64,000 nucleotides of DNA from Pleodorina starrii (lineage: Eukaryota; Chlorophyta; Chlorophyceae; Chlamydomonadales; Volvocaceae): the NCBI GenBank assembly GCA_030267565.1, contig BRXU01000004.1, forward strand, positions 3,230,501-3,294,500, given 5' to 3'. Positions 32,601 through 44,373 of the stretch are shown here, piece by piece. Below the pieces are notes generated by a model. That model was given only the letters and a program-made list of their open reading frames with translations, was not told the DNA's origin and ran no database searches. The position numbers and the translations under genes are program-made. Numbering within the stretch: position 1 is the first letter of the stretch; the number at the start of each line of letters is the position of its first letter.

Positions 32601-35600
32601 CCGATCCGACGGGTGATGACGGCGGCAGTGAGGCAGTCGTCATGGTAGCTTCCGCGACGGGTCCCGGCGCGGCCCGAGCAGGGGCGCCGGCGGTGGCGGT
32701 GGTGGCTGTGGCAAAGGCAAGCCGTCGCGGCGTGACGAGCCACTCACCCGTCCCAGCGCCGCCGGCGGTCGCGGCCCTGCGGCCGCGCCACGGCGCCGAC
32801 GAGCCGGAGGGCGACTCGGGCGGCGACGGTCGCGCCGCCACCTCGGGCAGCGGCGACAGCTGCGCCGGTGACGTCGACGGCGGCAGTGGCACCACGGCGT
32901 TGTGCCGCGCAAACAGACTCCAGCCCCTGGGACCGCCTCCACCGCCGCCGCCGGCGGCACCACCCGGGCTGGCGCCGCCGCCGCTGCTGCTGCTGACGCG
33001 GCCGCCGCCGCCGCTGGCGCCCGCGTCCGTGGGCCTCCGCTGCGGTCTCTGCCACAGGCCACTGGCGTCCGGGGCCTTTGACGGCGTGCGGACCACCGGG
33101 CTGTGTACAAACCCAGCCACACGCCGCTCAATCTCGTCATCTGAACCGCTGGCACGAGCCCTGCGGACAGCTCCGCCACCACTGCCGCCGCCGCTGCCTC
33201 CAAAGCCGCCGCCACTGCTGGCGCCAATGCCCCGGAACAGACCGCCGACGCCGGCGCCCGCGAGCCAGCCGCCGCCGCCGCCGCTACTGCCGCCGCCGCT
33301 GCCGCCGGCGTCACGGCCGCTGCCGTGCGCCATCGCCATCTCCAGTCCCTCCGCCACCGCCGCCGCCCGTACGGTGCCGCCGCCGCCGTCGCTGTACCTC
33401 CGAACCGAGCGGCCCCGTCCCCCCGCCGTCCCCGGCCTCGATACCCCCGGACCCTGCACCAAGCGCCGCAGCGGCGCTCGTCTCCGCGACCAGGACGGCC
33501 CCGCGGCGCCGTCGCCACTCCCGTCGGCGTCAGCGCTGGCGCCGCCGGCACTGGCGCCATTGGCGCGGCTGCCTGCGCCATTGGCGCCGCCGCGCCGTCG
33601 GCCGGCTCCCATTAGGGTCGATGTCGCAATCGGCGCCCACACGGGTGCGGTGGCCCATCGACCGGTGGTCTGCAGGTTCTCATCCACCTGCGACTCCCCC
33701 GCGTCTTGCAGCTCCATCATCGCCATTGCGCTGACGCCGCCATTCTCCCGGATGCGGCCCAGACCGCGCCGCCGCCGCTCCCGCGCCCACCGCGACACGC
33801 CCGCCGTCCGCAGCGGCCAAAACGCCCCCATCCCCAGCAAGCCTCCGCCGCCGCCGCCGCCGCTGTACCGCAGCGCCGCGGACGCGCCGCCGCCGGCGGC
33901 GGCGCTGCTGCCGCGGCGCGCCCCGCTATCACTGCCGTAACCCCACTCGTACTCTCCGTCGTACTCATCGCCGTACTCATCATCAGTCGCGGCGTCGCTG
34001 CCGCCGCCGCCGGCGACGCCGGCGGCGGCGGCGCCGCCGCCGCCATCCTCCTCCTCGTCGTCGCTGCCAGTGGTCAGCGCCTGCGGGGTCTCCGGCACAA
34101 ACGCCTCCGCCGCGGCGCGGTCCTGGCCTTCCTCCATCAGGTGCCGCCGCAGCGCCCGGCGGTGGCTCGACACGCCCTCCGCCGACATGCAGCGCCGCCA
34201 CCACCTCACGGGGCCGCGGTGGAATGCGGAGCGCAGCTCCTCCCACGAGGCCACCGTGCCCAGATCCAGTCTCAACAGACCGCGCAGGATGCCGAAGAGG
34301 GCCATGACGGCGTTGTAGATAATGGTGGTGTCTGCCAGGGAGATGAGCAGCAGTGGCAGCACCCGCAAGCCGGCCAGACCCCAGCTGACGTGGCGGCAGG
34401 GCCAGGAGCTGCAGCCGGGTGCGTCGTGGAAGAGCAGCGCGCGAATCTGGTTTCGGAGGGAGTGGATGGCATGGGGTCGGGAGCAGGCGGGGGAGGGCGG
34501 GGAGGGGAGGGGAGGGGAGGAGTGGGCGGGGCAGGTGGCGAAGCGGTTTAGGATGCGAGGGCGAGGGCGAGAGACGCAGCAACTGGACAGCATCCTTCTT
34601 TGCGCGCTTCCATTATTCGCACCCAGAGCGCCCGAGTAGAGAGCAGATCCCAAGGAAACCCCATCTTCTCAGCCAACCGGCAACACAACACGATGGGCCA
34701 CGGCCCCACACAGCTCCACAGCGACCCACAGACCCATGGGTCGGCCCTCAGAGCCCCTGCCCCTCCTTCTCCCCCCATGTTTTGAGATTAAATCAGCTCC
34801 GCTGACAAACCTCCTCCTCCCCTCCCCTCCTCCTCCCCTCCACTCACCGGCGTCACCATCGGCTTGGCAAGCATGAAGTACTCAAATGCCACCTTGACGC
34901 CCAGAATGACCGCCCACATCAGGTTGTTGACGGCCCAGGCCCGCCAGTCCACTCCCAGAGAGCCCTCCATCCAGCAGCCGGCGGGGGGCATGGAGCTGTG
35001 GCAGGCCACTGCGGCGCGGAGGGGCGGGATCCACGACAAGATGCTCACCCGGTACCTGGGGGGGAGAGGGGGGGCGAGGGGGGGGGAGTCCAAGGGAGGG
35101 GGGGTGGGAGAGAGGTGGAGGGGGCTAGCATACCCCGCCATGCCGCGCGGGGAGGGGGAGGTAAGTAAAAGAGGATATCGCAGCGAAGGGGAGGGGAGGG
35201 GCGGGGCGGAAGGGGGGGTGGAGCACCGCTCCAGGGGCCCGGTGGTACCTGCCTAGGCCTAGGCGGCGATGTACCGGTGGGCGCGCACCGCAGCGCCGGC
35301 AACGGCACAGTCCCCGCACCGCTCCGCACTACATCCCCACCCCGCCACCGCCGCCTCCGCCGCTCTGCACTTATCGTGACTTCCCACCCACTCCCCCACC
35401 CACCCGCCCCCCATAGGCCTCACCCGGTCCGTGTGCTGATCAGCCCCACCAGCAGCACCGTGCCTCCGTACGCCGCCGCCCCTGGCAGCCACCAGCGCCG
35501 CAGCAGCAGATGCAGCTCGTGACGAATACCCGCACCGCCCGGGTCCTGATCAGGAGCAGCGTGGCGCAGTACAGTGAGGGGCGGGGCCAAGGCGGGGAGG

Positions 35601-38600
35601 GGCGGGGGCATCCGTATGTGTGTGGGGAAAGGCTCCAGACCACGTTCGAGTCAGCTGAGATGATACCGTATCGCCCTCCCCTCCCCTTCCCGCCCCTACC
35701 CTCCCCTTCCCCCCCCGGGCAGACACACGCAGGCCCCATCAGGCGTCAGCAGCCGTCAGCAGCCGTCGGCGCAGCGACCCCGACGTTCCTCCGTACTGTG
35801 GTTCGTACTGGTCCCTTTCTTTCCACCCACCTGGCAGTACAGCACGTACAGCGCCGTCACTAGCGATGCAAAGAGCACCCAGTCCAGACAGCCCACCAGG
35901 CCCCCCAGCAGCGGCTGACCCTCCACTGCCACAAGGCGACGCCGGGCGCGAGCCGCATGAGGAGTCTCCACCGCCGGCGCCGCCGGCGCGGCTTCCTGGC
36001 CCTCCACCCCCGCTGCCGCAGCCGCGGCGGCGCTGGCTGCGGCGGATGCACCCCCCGTCAGCAGTACCGCCGACGCCTCATCGTCCGCGGTTGCGCGCGC
36101 ACGACTGGATAGGAACCTGCGGGGGAGGGGAGGGGGGTGGGGTGGTGGTGCCCCGGGGGTTCACGTCGGGTGCTTGTGATCTCAGCCTAGGCTAGCTCGC
36201 TGGCGTGGGCCCGAGATTGCTCCATCGGCGCGTCAAGAGACGACACTTCAGTACTTAAAAGTCGAAGGCAGATCGCGGCGGCGCAGCCGTGTTGCACCGA
36301 CCCTGCATTTACGGTTTCGCGCACCACTCACCGTCCAAGACGACTGCCGCCGCCGGCCGCGGCGCCGTCGCCGTCGTTCCGGCCGCTGACGCTCGGCCTG
36401 CCGCCGCCGCCGCCGCCGAAGGCGGCGGCCGCCGCTGCCGCTGCCGCTGCCGCTCGTGCCTCCGCCTTCGCCTTGTCCTGCTTCCTGACCAGCAGCGGGT
36501 CCTTTGGGTTGCGAGTGAGCCACCAGTTGGCCATCCGCTCCAGAGCCGACAGCCAGGCGTGGGACACGACCGCGCTCGAGAGCGCGCCGGGGTCCCAGGA
36601 CGAGAAGGCGGCCGCCATGACCAGATTGGCAATGACCAGCTGGAGGCAGTAGACGCGGAAAAAGGCGCGGAAGACAGCGGCCCAACTGCGTCGCTCGCGA
36701 AAGGTCTTGACAAACACCTGCGGGGAGGGCGGGGGCGGGGCCGGGGCCGGGGCGCGGTGTGGGTTACCGTAACGGTGCGTGTAGAGGGGCGGAGGGAGCT
36801 CGTGCAAAGAGCTCTCAGCGGCCGTCTGTCCGGCGGGAAGTGGACACGTGAACAGTTTGGCGGGACGTGTAGGACGGTCAAATCTTTCGGTGCTGGCCTG
36901 CGGCCGACCGCTGATAGAGTGCGCCTAACGTTGCGGGGGGGGGGGGCGGGGGGGCACAGCGATTCATGGGGTAGTTGCTTCTTCCAGCGCGCACCTCTGC
37001 GCTCCAGTAGTTGGCGGCAATCTGCGCGTCGAAGGGCGGCGGCGGGCCGGTGGGCACGTGGCCCTGCACCGACACGGAGGGCTGCTCGGGGCGGGGGCAG
37101 CCCAGCTCCGTGAGCGCCCGCCACACATCCAGAAACTCACCAAACGCCAGTGCTTCACTGCGGAGGCAAGGGGGAGGGGAGGGGAGGGGGAGCAAAGTGG
37201 TGGCCAAACAACGAGCGAACAGAGGAGCGCAATCGGGAAAACGAGCCGCAGGAAAGCGACGCAACGGAGGCGAAGGCGAAGGCTGACTCAAGGAGACAGC
37301 AATGTTCGACCCCCGCTGCGGGGCTCGAACTTACAAACCAGCTGGGGAGGGATGGGGGGAGAAACCGCAAACAGAATATGGCGGGATCCAATACCTAGTT
37401 ACCTACACCGCACGGTGGAGGGGCCAGGATGGGGCCTGCGTGCGCCTGCGCCTGCGCCCCTAGCCCCCGCCCCCCCTCTCCCACCCTTCCTCCTCCCACC
37501 CTCCCCCCTTACCCCCCTTCCCTCCCCCCCCCGGTTCCTCACTCGCTGACTCCCAGCTCCACCAGCAGTTTATCGATCACGTCCCGGCGGCACATCGACT
37601 CATTGACGTCGTCGTACCCCAGCCGGTGCGCCACCTCCACCCCCTCGTCAAACAGCGCATCCATCTGCAGGGGCAGGCAGGTAGGCAGGCTGGGATCGGG
37701 CGTGGAGCAATAAAAGCGAGACGCAGCGGGCCAAGCCTTCCAGATCCACAAGCCATGCCTGCATCTCCAGCAGCAGCAACAGCAGCCTCAGCAGCAGCAG
37801 CGTCGGCTGCGCACCAGCTCGCGCTCTCCGGTTCTCTCGTCCTCGCTCTCTCGCGCTCGCACCCAGCCGCTTGCCCGCCCCCTCGCTGTCTCCAGCCTGC
37901 CAACCCCCCCCCTCCAGCGCTCGTGTGAAACCCCCCCCCTCCCCTCCACACACAAACCCACCTCGTGGCTGAGAAAGTAAAAGAGCGGCGTAACTATCCG
38001 GTCCGTCACAAAGCCGCCGTCGCCGTACGCCGCCAAGTCCGCGAGCAGGTCGGCGTCGCCGGGGGAGAGGGTGGCTGCCAAGCGCCCCCCCGCGGCGGCC
38101 GAAGAGAGGACCGCCTCCGTCACGGCGGCAGCGAAGGCGGGAAGCGAGGCGGCGGCCAAATCGGGGGGCACAGCGGCCGGCAGATGGTGCGGCGGCGGCG
38201 GAGGCTGTGTGCGGGTGCCGGGCGGGGCCCCGACCTCCGCCTGCAGTGTCGCAATCTCCCGCTGTGGAGGGGAGGCCCGGATAGTCGCGGAGCGGGAGGG
38301 GAGGGAAGGCGACGAAGGCGTTAGGTGCACAGTGTGTATGTGGTGGTGGAATGGGGGAAAGTGCGATCAGAAGGGGGAGGAAGAGGGCGTTGTGGGGAAG
38401 GCGCCGCGCGCGAAATGACGAACGGGAATTTGGGAGGTGCGTTCCGCTCGCTCGCTCGCTCATGTATGCACTTGACCCACACCCCACTTACACACATGAC
38501 CCACCACCGCCCGCCCTCCCCCCGTTTCCCCTGCTGTGCAGTCCAACAGCTATCAGCGACAAGGTGACCAGGCATGTCTCCGTACCCCAGATACTGTATG

Positions 38601-41516
38601 CCCAGTATGCCCCCCCCCCGGGTCAGTCGACTCCGTGTTCCCCCGCTGCGGTTCTTCTCCTCTCCTCCTGCGCCCTACCCATTGTGTTTCGTGCCGTACT
38701 CTTCCACCCACCTGAAAATGCGTGCGCAGCAACACTCGGCGGCCCCAGGCGCCCCGCGCCTCCCCCTGCACGTACGGCAGCCCGCCCCTCCACAGCCGCT
38801 CCATGGCGGGGCTGTGCACCGCCGCCCAAAACAAAAACCACATCAGCTCCGGAGTGTGGCGCAGGTTGGCGGCCTCGCTGTACAACAAAAAGTACAGCGC
38901 CAGCTCCGACAGCAGTCCGTTGACGGCGCTGCCGTCGGCCCATCGCGACGTCTCCAGCAGGCGCTGCAGCTCCCGGGGCCGCGGCCGCAGCTCCAGGTGG
39001 GGACACCAGCGCTGCTCGTACTGGTGGAATATGGTATTGTGAAGCTCGTACACCGCCATGGCGAAGCGCGGCCCGCCGGCGGCGGTGGCGGCGGCCTCCG
39101 CCGCCGCGGCGGCTGCGGCAGGGGAGAGGATCGGGTCAGGCGGCGGCGCAGCGGAGGTCTTCGAGTCGATGGTGGGAAGGACGGCGCCGCCGCCGCCGGC
39201 GGCGGCGGCGGCGGCGCCGGCAGCGTCCTGGCGGAGGTAATTGTTGTTGCTGTTGGCGCTGAAGGGCGTGCTGGCGGTGGCGACACTGGCGTTGGCGCTG
39301 CCGCCGGCGCCGGCGGCGCCGCCACCGCTGAGGCGAGCGGCGGCGGCGGAGTAGAAGGCGCTGGCGGGCGGCCGCATGCGGGGCAGCATGTTGCGAATGA
39401 GGATTCGGGAAATGTGCTCCGAGACCAGAAAGGCAGTGGCGGGGGTCCACTGGGGCAGAGGGTCGGACTTGGTCTCGGGGTTGAGGTTGAACGCCTGCGG
39501 GGCGGTTGAGCGGTCGAGCAGTGAAGAGGGATTGCTACCGACAGAGGAAGGGGCGCACACGAAAGGCAAGTCCGAGAAAACCGCGTGCTGCGTGGTACAG
39601 AATAGGACGACGGCTTACGAGCGGTGGCTACGAGCCCTGTGAAAGCCGGCACCCCCACCAGCACCCCCACCTGGAAGCCAAAGGCCCTCGCCGCTCGCCA
39701 GACAATCTCGTGCGTCATCTCCTCCCACTCGGTGCCGTACAGCAGCGGCAGCGTGCCGCCCGCCGCCGCCACCATCTCGGGATGTGGTCCAGCGCCCCAG
39801 GGGTACTGCCGCCAGTCCTCACCGCCGCCACCACCACTACCACCACCACCGCCTTCAACGGCATCATAACTGGCGCCAGCGGCACCGCCGCCATCGGGGC
39901 CGTAGGCGCTGCCGTACATACCGCCTCCGCCGTCGTCCTCGGGATGTACTGCCGCCGGCAACAGCTGCTGTTGCTGCTGCTGCTGTTGTTGGGCTTTCTG
40001 CGCCGATGGACCGCTGGGTCTCACGAGCACTTGTTGAATCTGGAGCTGAGACTGGGGCGGGCGGTTGCCGGCCTCGGATACGGCGCGGAAGGAGGGAGTC
40101 GGAACGGTGTCGCCGGTATCGTCGCGGGGGGTGAAGTGCCTCGACGGCGGCCGAAGTGCCAGGGGGGAGCCGCCCGGGGGGCCGCCTTGGGGGGTCGCGG
40201 CGGCGGTATCGCGCAGGGAGGACGAGCGGGAAGCGCGCGAGAGCATCTGCAGCCGGGCCGCCAGGGCCGCGGAGGTCAGTGCGCTGGGGGGCTGGATGGG
40301 ATCCACCGCGGGCTGCTGCTGCTGCAGCGACTGCGCCTGAGGCTCTTGCGGCGGCGGCAGGACAGCATGCGGAGTCGGCAGATACGACGGCAGCGGCGGC
40401 GACGGCGGCGACGGCGGCCGCGGCTCCAGGGATTCGAGCACGGGCTGTGGCTGCCGTACCATCATGGGCGGCGCCGCGGCAGGCTGCGGCTGCAATTGCG
40501 ATTGCGACGGCGGCCGCGATGGCAACGGCGATGGCGGCGGCGATTGTAGCGGCAGTGGCAGCGAAGGCGGCGCAACGGACGGTAGTGGCAGTGATGGCTG
40601 CGGCTGTGGAGATGCCGGCCGCGCCGGCAGCGGCTGCGATATCGGCGGCTTTGTCGGCAACGGCAGTGGTGGCGGCGGCAGTAATGGCGGCGGTTTTGGC
40701 GGCAAACGCGGCGGCGGCGGCGGCGGCACCGCTGCTGCCTTCGTCGCTGCCGCCTCACCCGGTGATGGTTGGGGCTGCTCCACTGGTTCGGGCTCAACGG
40801 CCAACGGCTCAGCGGGGGACGCCTTCGATGGCGCCACGTCGCCTCTCCGCTGCGGACTGGGCTGGCGGGCTGGACTGCGAGTCCGGCGTTTCGCCGCCAC
40901 CTCCACAGCCCGGTGCTCCGCTGTCGCATCCGTCTTCTTCCCGACGTCGGGGGCGGCCGAGCTCGGCCTGCGCACCGGGAATTCCGACCGCGCCGTCGAG
41001 CCGCCCTGGGACTGCTGCCGCCGCCCCTGCTGCTGCTGCGGCTCTTGCTTCCCGCTGCTGGCGTCTGCCGCCGCTGCACTGCTTGCTGCGTCCGGGGACG
41101 ACGCTGGGACGACCTGCTCGGTTGGGTTCGTGCCCGCCGCTGCTGTCTCGGAGCCGCAGTTGCGGTCGGTGCGGCCGCTGCTGCCGGTGGTATCGCTGAT
41201 GCTGGTTCGCGCGAGGAGGCCAATGCCGCCGCCGCTGGCCGAGCGCCGTTGCACCTGGGAGTGCACCTTGGAAGACGACTCGGCGTTGTCCTCACAGGGC
41301 GGCGGCGGCGGCTGCTCTGGGCGCTTGTGCCACATCGCTTCTTCCGAGCCTCCTCCTCCGTCTTGCGGGGGCTCATGATGTTGCTGTTCTTGTTGTTCTT
41401 CTTCTTCTTGGTGCTCCTGTTCGGACGCCGTGCCGCTCCCTTCCACTTGCAGCTCCGAATCCTGCTGTTGCTGCCGTTGCTGCCGTATCTCAGGCGGTGG
41501 TGAAGTCGAAGGCGAC

Positions 41517-41547
<31 letters not shown>

Positions 41548-42799
41548 CCTGCCGTTGTTCTTGTTGCTGCTGCAGCCTGCCTCTGCGCGATGCGGAAGGC
41601 GGCCTCTTCTGCTGCGGGGGAGGCCTCGAAGGCTCCTGGGAGGTCCGCGCCCGCGGCGGCAATTCGGGACTGCCGGTGGCTTCCTCCGCCCTGCCTCGCC
41701 CAGTCCTGCCGCCGCTGCCGCCATCCCGACCCGATCGGCTCCCCCGGGGCGAGTCCGTCCTCCTCGAGGGGCTCGCGACCTCGCCCACCGAGCCCATGCG
41801 GCTCCGGCTGCCGCTGCGACTCGCATTGCGGCCGACGACGCTGCCGGCGGCATCCCTGCTGCTGCCGTCGCCAACAGGGGGCCACGAACAGCCGAGGGAC
41901 TCGGGACCGTCGCTCCGGTCGTTGCGGCTGGTGGCTACGCCCGTCCTCCTGCTCAGCCTGCTCGGAGACGCTGTGGGGCTTGGCCTGCTGGCTGTGGTGG
42001 CGGTGCCGCGGCTGCGCGCGCTGTCGGGGTGCTCCCGCGCAGAGGGCGGCCGCGCCGCGAGGCTCCCGCGCTTCTTCGGGTGTGTGGGCAGAGGCAGGTC
42101 CCAGTTGCCCTGCAGTCCCAAGTCCACGCGCTGCTCCCTGCGACGGCGATCGGTTTCCGGGGCCCCTCCTCCGTCGCGGAAGAGCGGTCCGCCCCGGCCG
42201 GTGCTGGAGGACCGGCGCAGGCCGGCGGGCTCGGGTGTCGGGGCGCGAGGCGAGCGGCTCGGGCGGCTGCGGGTGTGGCTCAAGCTGCGGCTGAGGCTGC
42301 GGTTCTGTGGTGAGGCAATGTTCGAGGAGGTCAGGCTGTCGGCTCGCTTGGTGGGTGTCGTCGAGGTCGAGGGTATTGCGTTGGGCAAGCCGCTGAAACC
42401 AGAGGCGGGTCTGGAGTTGTTGCCGTGGCGGTGCCGCTGCTTCTTGGACGCGCTCAAAGGCCTCGGGCTTGCAAGGCCGACGTTGCTGTTCGAGTTGCCC
42501 TGGTTGCTGGCGCGAAAGGGCGGCAGCGAGGACAAGGTTTCCGCTGAGTCCAGTTGCTCGAGGCGCAGCCGCTTGGCGACGGCTACCGCAATTTCAGTCA
42601 TCTTTGCCATCGCGTCATCGTGAGTGACTGCAGGTTGTCGCGCGGGTTGCCCAGACGATGCGAACGGCGGCGGAAGGCTCAAGTGGTCCGGGTCCGGTGT
42701 TCGCTCCACGCGTTCCGCTGGGGTGTCCACCTCCTCTGCAAGCTGACCACCCAAGTTGGGCATTTTGGTGCTCAGTGCCATGCGTTTAGGGGATGTCAT
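20645..42799 (-). CDS. 1,3-beta-glucan (callose) synthase, GT48/FKS1 family, very large
   Basis: The 29 minus-strand exons are 42799-39671, 39494-38712, 38261-37962, 37664-37543, 37157-36995, 36717-36332, 36116-35831, 35545-35424, 35055-34848, 34446-32002, 31706-31587, 31241-31030, 30873-30168, 29851-29015, 28728-28684, 28465-28329, 27979-27827, 27495-27412, 27203-27119, 26963-26849, 26434-25473, 24944-24771, 24576-24460, 24245-24003, 23566-23417, 22979-22877, 22527-22212, 21859-21522, 21099-20645. They total 13296 bases, 4431 residues, all in phase. FKS1 domain-1 signature: LALYFLLYSEAANLRHTPEL. GT48 core: DMLSWSVLTPCYEE, ILGEGKPENQNH, ALQTIDMNQDNALAEALKMR, RMHYGHPDVFNKMHIMTR, LSKATRQLHISEDVFGGFN, GGARYISTGRGF, FWFNPMAF. 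Multiple membrane segments lie before and after the core. The enzyme uses UDP-glucose to make 1,3-beta-glucan at the plasma membrane. It is about 2500 residues longer than land-plant enzymes because of Pro/Ser/Gln/Gly-rich insertions, mainly exons 1 and 10. Exons 16 and 27 use GC donors. Confidence 0.95.
25081..25332 (+). repeat. (GATA/GGTA)n microsatellite in a callose synthase intron
   Basis: About 250 bases of imperfect GATA and GGTA tetranucleotides (GTAGGTAGATAGATAG pattern) lie in the intron between exons 21 and 22 of the callose synthase gene. A short (CA)n/poly-C run follows at about 25430-25460, next to the donor of exon 21. Confidence 0.95.
28636..28675 (+). repeat. (ACCC)n microsatellite
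   Basis: Short run of CCCA/ACCC units in the intron between exons 15 and 16 of the callose synthase gene. Similar short CCCA tracts occur in other introns of this gene (about 24730-24770, 21475-21490). Confidence 0.85.
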
Positions 42800-44373
42800 A
42801 TCGGTTTTGCGACGTCCAGAGAGTGAGATTCGATTTTACGCAGTTCTTGACGACCTAGCAACGAAGAGGAGAGATGCAGCTGGATGGTCATGTCTGAGAA
42901 TCATTATATTATTATTATTATATTGTCTGCTGCGAAGAGGCCTTGTTTAGCCGGTGCAAAAGATAAGGCGCAGCTGACGGTGTAAAACAGTGTAAGAAGT
43001 CGTGCCCAAGGCGTTAATATTGTATATATAGCATACAAATGTCTGCCTGTACCACGTTTTCCCGTAGAAAGGCCTTAAACGCCTGTGCGGGACGGCCCAC
43101 CGGATTTCAAAAGCGAGACCAATAATATTCTGTGATGCGCGGTTACACGCGCCGATAGGTGAAAGCACACAATAAAAGCATATATGCTACCATGTTCAAG
43201 TGGAACTGTTTTGGTTGTGCTATGTAGAGGCGCCCGCCTGGACGATTCAAGGGGCGATCACAGATGGCAGCTGTCGCATTGCGGTTTTAGGTCTGTCCCT
43301 TCAGGCCACTGCTCACAATACGAAGGGTAGTCATGTCTTTAACCACTTGACTTTTTCAGGGATCCGGCGAGCGTGTAGGCGTCTGATGAACAAGCGAGCA
43401 CAAGTGCACTCCGATCCGGTACCCGATTGCCTCTCCCCAAAGTACCAGTTGGATGGGAGGAAAACAATGCGCATGGATCATTACACCATATGCATCATCT
43501 GCCATGAGGACTGAAGTGAGCAGTTTACCCTCCTGTGATCAGCCGAGTACGGTATCGCATAAGCTACGTGACAAACCATTTTCGTTGCCCGCATATGATT
43601 TCGACGTCCCCCTGCGGGGTCCTTTCGCATTCTAACCCTCGCTGTGCAGTGCAACGCACCGACAGCTCTGACAGCAGTTGATAGCAATGACAGCCGCAGG
43701 CAATTTTCGTAGGAAATGGAGATTTGTTGTGCCACGGCCTGCTTTTGCCTCCGCAGATGCGCCTCCAGTTGCGGCGCAACTGGAGGCACAGCTGCGTAGA
43801 ATGAATAGTTTGATCAGGCAGACGCTGCTCTGTGCGAGAGAATACTTATGGGAAGTGGGTTGAATGTGTACTTGGGGCCCCTTCGCTCCCGTCGTTTCCC
43901 GACCGTGACCAGACGAGAACTGAGACCGTAACCAGGGGCTTACATCGAACACATTGCACACCGGGAGGCTTCAACAATTGACCCTAGGCGAGTAAGGTCC
44001 GGGGGGTGCAGGCTTCGTGCATGCCTTTCCCTGCTTCCTGTCAATGGCGCCATTCAATAAAAGACCAGGTACCGGTACATCAGGCTCCAAGCTTCGCCCC
44101 ATGTGCCTCTTACATACGAAACTGTCCTGCGACTAAGCAGCCGAGGTCTGCCTGGAAGCGACCCCCAACTGTGCCGGCCGCCCTACCCAGGACCAAGCAT
44201 CCCCGCCCCAGGCCGCTCATCATCAAGTCTGTAACCAGCTAACCACCACGCCCTGCTTCACGAACGCGCACCGACTAAACTGTTGCCTGCATCGGCAGCA
44301 ACGCCTTTTCCGCACCACGCTGCGTTTCTCTTCCTGTGCCACGCGAACGCGCCTTGGCGGCAGCGCGCCTGCT
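42800..44373. other. Intergenic region upstream of callose synthase
   Basis: This lies between the callose synthase start and the stop of the next minus-strand gene, so it should hold the callose synthase promoter and 5' UTR and the neighbour's 3' UTR. It is clearly AT-richer than the genes, with an ATT-rich run near 42900-42925 and a TATATATAGC-like stretch near 43021. An inverted pair of about 13 bases (CTCCAGTTGCGGC / GCAACTGGAGGCA) around 43765-43790 could form a hairpin. No coding gene is supported. Confidence 0.45.
44110..44114 (-). terminator. Candidate TGTAA poly(A) signal
   Basis: TGTAA on the minus strand about 260 bases downstream of the stop codon at 44374. This spacing suits a green-algal 3' UTR. 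Confidence 0.4.

Noticed and set aside
32498..33940. 480-codon plus-strand frame opposite callose synthase exon 10
   Set aside because: It is a GC-rich shadow (Pro/Ala/Arg low complexity) of a long exon on the other strand.
41430..42623. 397-codon plus-strand frame opposite callose synthase exon 1
   Set aside because: Shadow of exon 1, with Cys/Leu runs that are simply the reverse complement of polyQ codons.
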